64,000 bases of DNA, from positions 124,001-188,000 of the forward strand of contig CAWCBA010000008.1 of the NCBI GenBank assembly GCA_963793675.1, in the 5' to 3' direction. A program made the translations under genes and the position numbers. The notes beneath the pieces are model-generated. The model was given only the letters and a program-made list of their open reading frames with translations, was not told where the DNA came from and ran no database searches. The DNA comes from RPQJ01 sp963793675 (GTDB lineage: Bacteria > Pseudomonadota > Gammaproteobacteria > Steroidobacterales > Steroidobacteraceae). Below, one piece after another: positions 62,301-64,000 of this stretch. Positions within the stretch are counted from its first letter, which is position 1; each line of letters begins with the position of its first letter.

Positions 62301-64000
62301 ACCCGCATGCCTGACTTCGAGATCCTGGATCCAGAGCGTCGAGCCGTCCGTCGGTTCCACGCGGTACGGCCGTTCGTTCAGGATGCGCAGGTCGAAATTT
62401 TCGAGTAACGGCAGGATATCGGACATCGCGATGGGCTCGCCGCGGCGATAAAGGCGCAGGTGGAGCGCGCCGCTGGCCGGATCGCCGCGGCGCAGTTCCA
62501 TCCCGAGTGCGGTCGGGCTGGCGTCCAGTGCAGCGAGCTTCTGCAGGTCGCGAATGGCATCGGCCGGCGCAACGTCTTCCTCGTATGCGACGGGAAACGC
62601 ATCCCCGAACCGTGCCGCCAACTGGTCGGCTGCGTCGGCCGGCAGCCGCGCGTGCAGTTCGTCGGTCAGGTTGTCGGCCCACGTCCGCATCGAGGCGCTG
62701 ATGCGCTGTTCGATGCGTTCGGCGTCGGCCACCACGCTGCGCGCAGGGTCCGTTCGCACCAGGATGTGGAGTCGTGCGAGCGCGGATTCGGAAATCTGCA
62801 CCTGTGATTCGTGGTCCACGCCCGAGAGCTCTTCGAGCAGGATGCGCTCGATCAGTTCACGGACCTGGGTGTTGTAGCGGTCACGCGGCACGTACAGCAT
62901 GCACGAGAAGAAGCGCTGGTACGGATCACGGCGCGCGAACAGGCGCACCCGCCGGCGCTCGTACAGGTTGACGATGCCGCGTGTCGTGCGCACGAGTTCG
63001 GGCACCGTCGACTGGAACAGTTCGTCGCGCGGATACGTCTCGAGCACGTGCATCAGCGCCTTGCCGTCGTAGCCCGTCGGCGACACGCCGATGTGGTCCA
63101 GCACGCTCTGCACCTTGTGGCGCAGCAGGGGAATCTCCCGCGGACTGGTGTTGTAGGTGCTCGACGTGAACAAGCCGATGAAGCGCTGCTCGCCGATGAC
63201 GCGGCCGCTCCTGTCGAACCTCTTGATGCCGACGTAATCGAGGTAAGTCGCGCGGTGCACGGTCGAGACCGAGTTGGCCTTGGTCACGATCAGCAGCGCG
63301 ACCTCGCGCGCCTTGCGCTTGCAGTTCGCCGGTGAGCACCGTCGGCTTCGGTCGCGGTCGGCCCTTGCCAGTGCGCAGCAGGCCGAGGCCGGAACGAGGG
63401 ACCGGGACCAGGCGATCGATCGAGCGGGCGCGCTCGAGCCTGTATTCGCGGTATCCGAGGAAGGTGAAGTGATTGTCGGCGAGCCATTCGAGGAACTCGA
63501 CCGCCTCTTTTTCCTCGCGGCGGGGAATGCCGGGCACACCGGCATTCACGTCCCTGGCTATGTCCAGGGCCCGCTGACGGATGGCTGGCCAGTCGGACAC
63601 TGCAAGCCGCACGTCGTCCAGCATGCGGAGGATGCTCACGCGCAGCGCTTCGTGCCGTGCCGGATCGCCAATTCGCGGCACCGCCACGTGCTGCCAGGAT
63701 TCCATGGTGCCAAGGACGCCCTCGCGCTCCTCCATGCTCAGCAATCTGCCACGGCGGTCGCGGGCGATGCGCAGCACCGGGTGGATCATCAACTCGATCG
63801 GCAGCCGGACGTTGCCGAGCACGACGGCCAGTGAGTCGACGAGAAACGGCATGTCGTCGGTCACGACCTCGACGATCGTGTGCGGCGATTCCCAGCCATC
63901 ACGTTGCCGCTGCGGGTTGAACACCCGAACCTTGGGTTCGCCTGCACGTCGCACCGTGCCGAACTCGAGGTGCCCGGCGGCCGAGGCCGCGAACGCCGCC
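59325..64000 (-). CDS. gdhB: NAD-specific glutamate dehydrogenase, 180-kDa type; 5' end off the window; apparent frameshift near 63310-63330
   Basis: Oxidative deamination of glutamate to 2-oxoglutarate with NAD. The large family has about 1,600 residues; about 1,558 codons are visible and the N-terminus continues beyond 64000. The N-terminal part (VRVFNPQRQRDGWESPHTIV, NHFTFLGYREYRLERA) is in one frame as far as TVLTGELQAQ. From EVALLIVTKANSVSTVHRAT onward it is in another, joined by removing one base. The catalytic core is intact: GGLRWSDRREDFRTEILGLM, KAQNVKNTLIVPVGAKGGFV, GDMAGDVFGNGMLLS. First of an operon with the glycosyltransferase and gpmA. Confidence 0.92.

Overview
The window is 64 kb of high-GC, densely packed bacterial DNA. 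It looks gammaproteobacterial or proteobacterial in a broad sense: four TonB-dependent receptors, a TPR-sulfotransferase next to one of them, a proB-proA overlap, and a large NAD-dependent glutamate dehydrogenase. A relative of Steroidobacterales, Woeseiales or similar catabolic gammaproteobacteria would fit, but the taxon is an inference. No integrase, transposase, CRISPR array or rRNA was found.

Layout. 0-2.2 kb: proB (5' end cut by the window edge) and proA. 2.2-7 kb, minus strand: a molybdenum-cofactor operon moeA-moaA-moaC-(27-codon ORF)-moaD-moaE/moeB/rhodanese fusion. 7-9.2 kb: a small secreted protein, mmsA and tRNA-Arg(TCG). 9.2-16 kb: two TonB-dependent receptors, the second in an operon with a TPR-sulfotransferase. 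16-21 kb: a secreted amidohydrolase, an MBL-fold hydrolase, a ModF-like double ATPase and a PhzF-family protein. 20.9-25 kb: a TPP riboswitch followed by a thiamine-salvage operon (TonB receptor, YkoF-like protein, PnuT-like permease, thiamine-kinase-like protein).

25-57.6 kb is a catabolic supercluster. It has three Rieske oxygenase alpha subunits and two ferredoxins of different types. CoA chemistry is covered by an acyl-CoA ligase, a CaiB transferase, an acyl-CoA dehydrogenase, a MaoC hydratase, and a thiolase with an HMG-CoA-synthase/DUF35 partner. There are five SDRs, three GSTs, two VOC proteins, two ABM-type monooxygenases, SnoaL-like proteins, a nitronate monooxygenase and a 2-oxo-acid dehydrogenase without E3. 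A TonB receptor would import the substrate and a TetR regulator sits inside the cluster. The substrate is not evident; a cyclic or polycyclic aromatic, terpenoid or steroid-like compound is the reasonable class. 57.6-64 kb: a striking inverted array of 9-bp repeats, then gpmA, a glycosyltransferase and NAD-glutamate dehydrogenase (running off the end) in one minus-strand operon.

The most interesting signal is a shared 18-bp palindrome, AAACAGTCATGACTGTTT (perfect at 49826-49843). Near-copies lie in every major promoter region of the catabolic cluster (27209, 27353, 37476, 42851, and a degenerate one at 55179). Candidate -10 boxes sit a near-constant 18-21 bp away, on both sides where the flanking operons diverge. 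This places the palindrome centre at about -41 of eight promoters, the classical position for a class II activator. It ties seven operons and a TonB receptor into one apparent regulon.

Five genes outside that cluster (proA, moaE, moaC, the MBL hydrolase, glutamate dehydrogenase) are each broken by what looks like one extra base. The uniform type points to sequence error rather than decay. Coordinates for those genes are given across the break.
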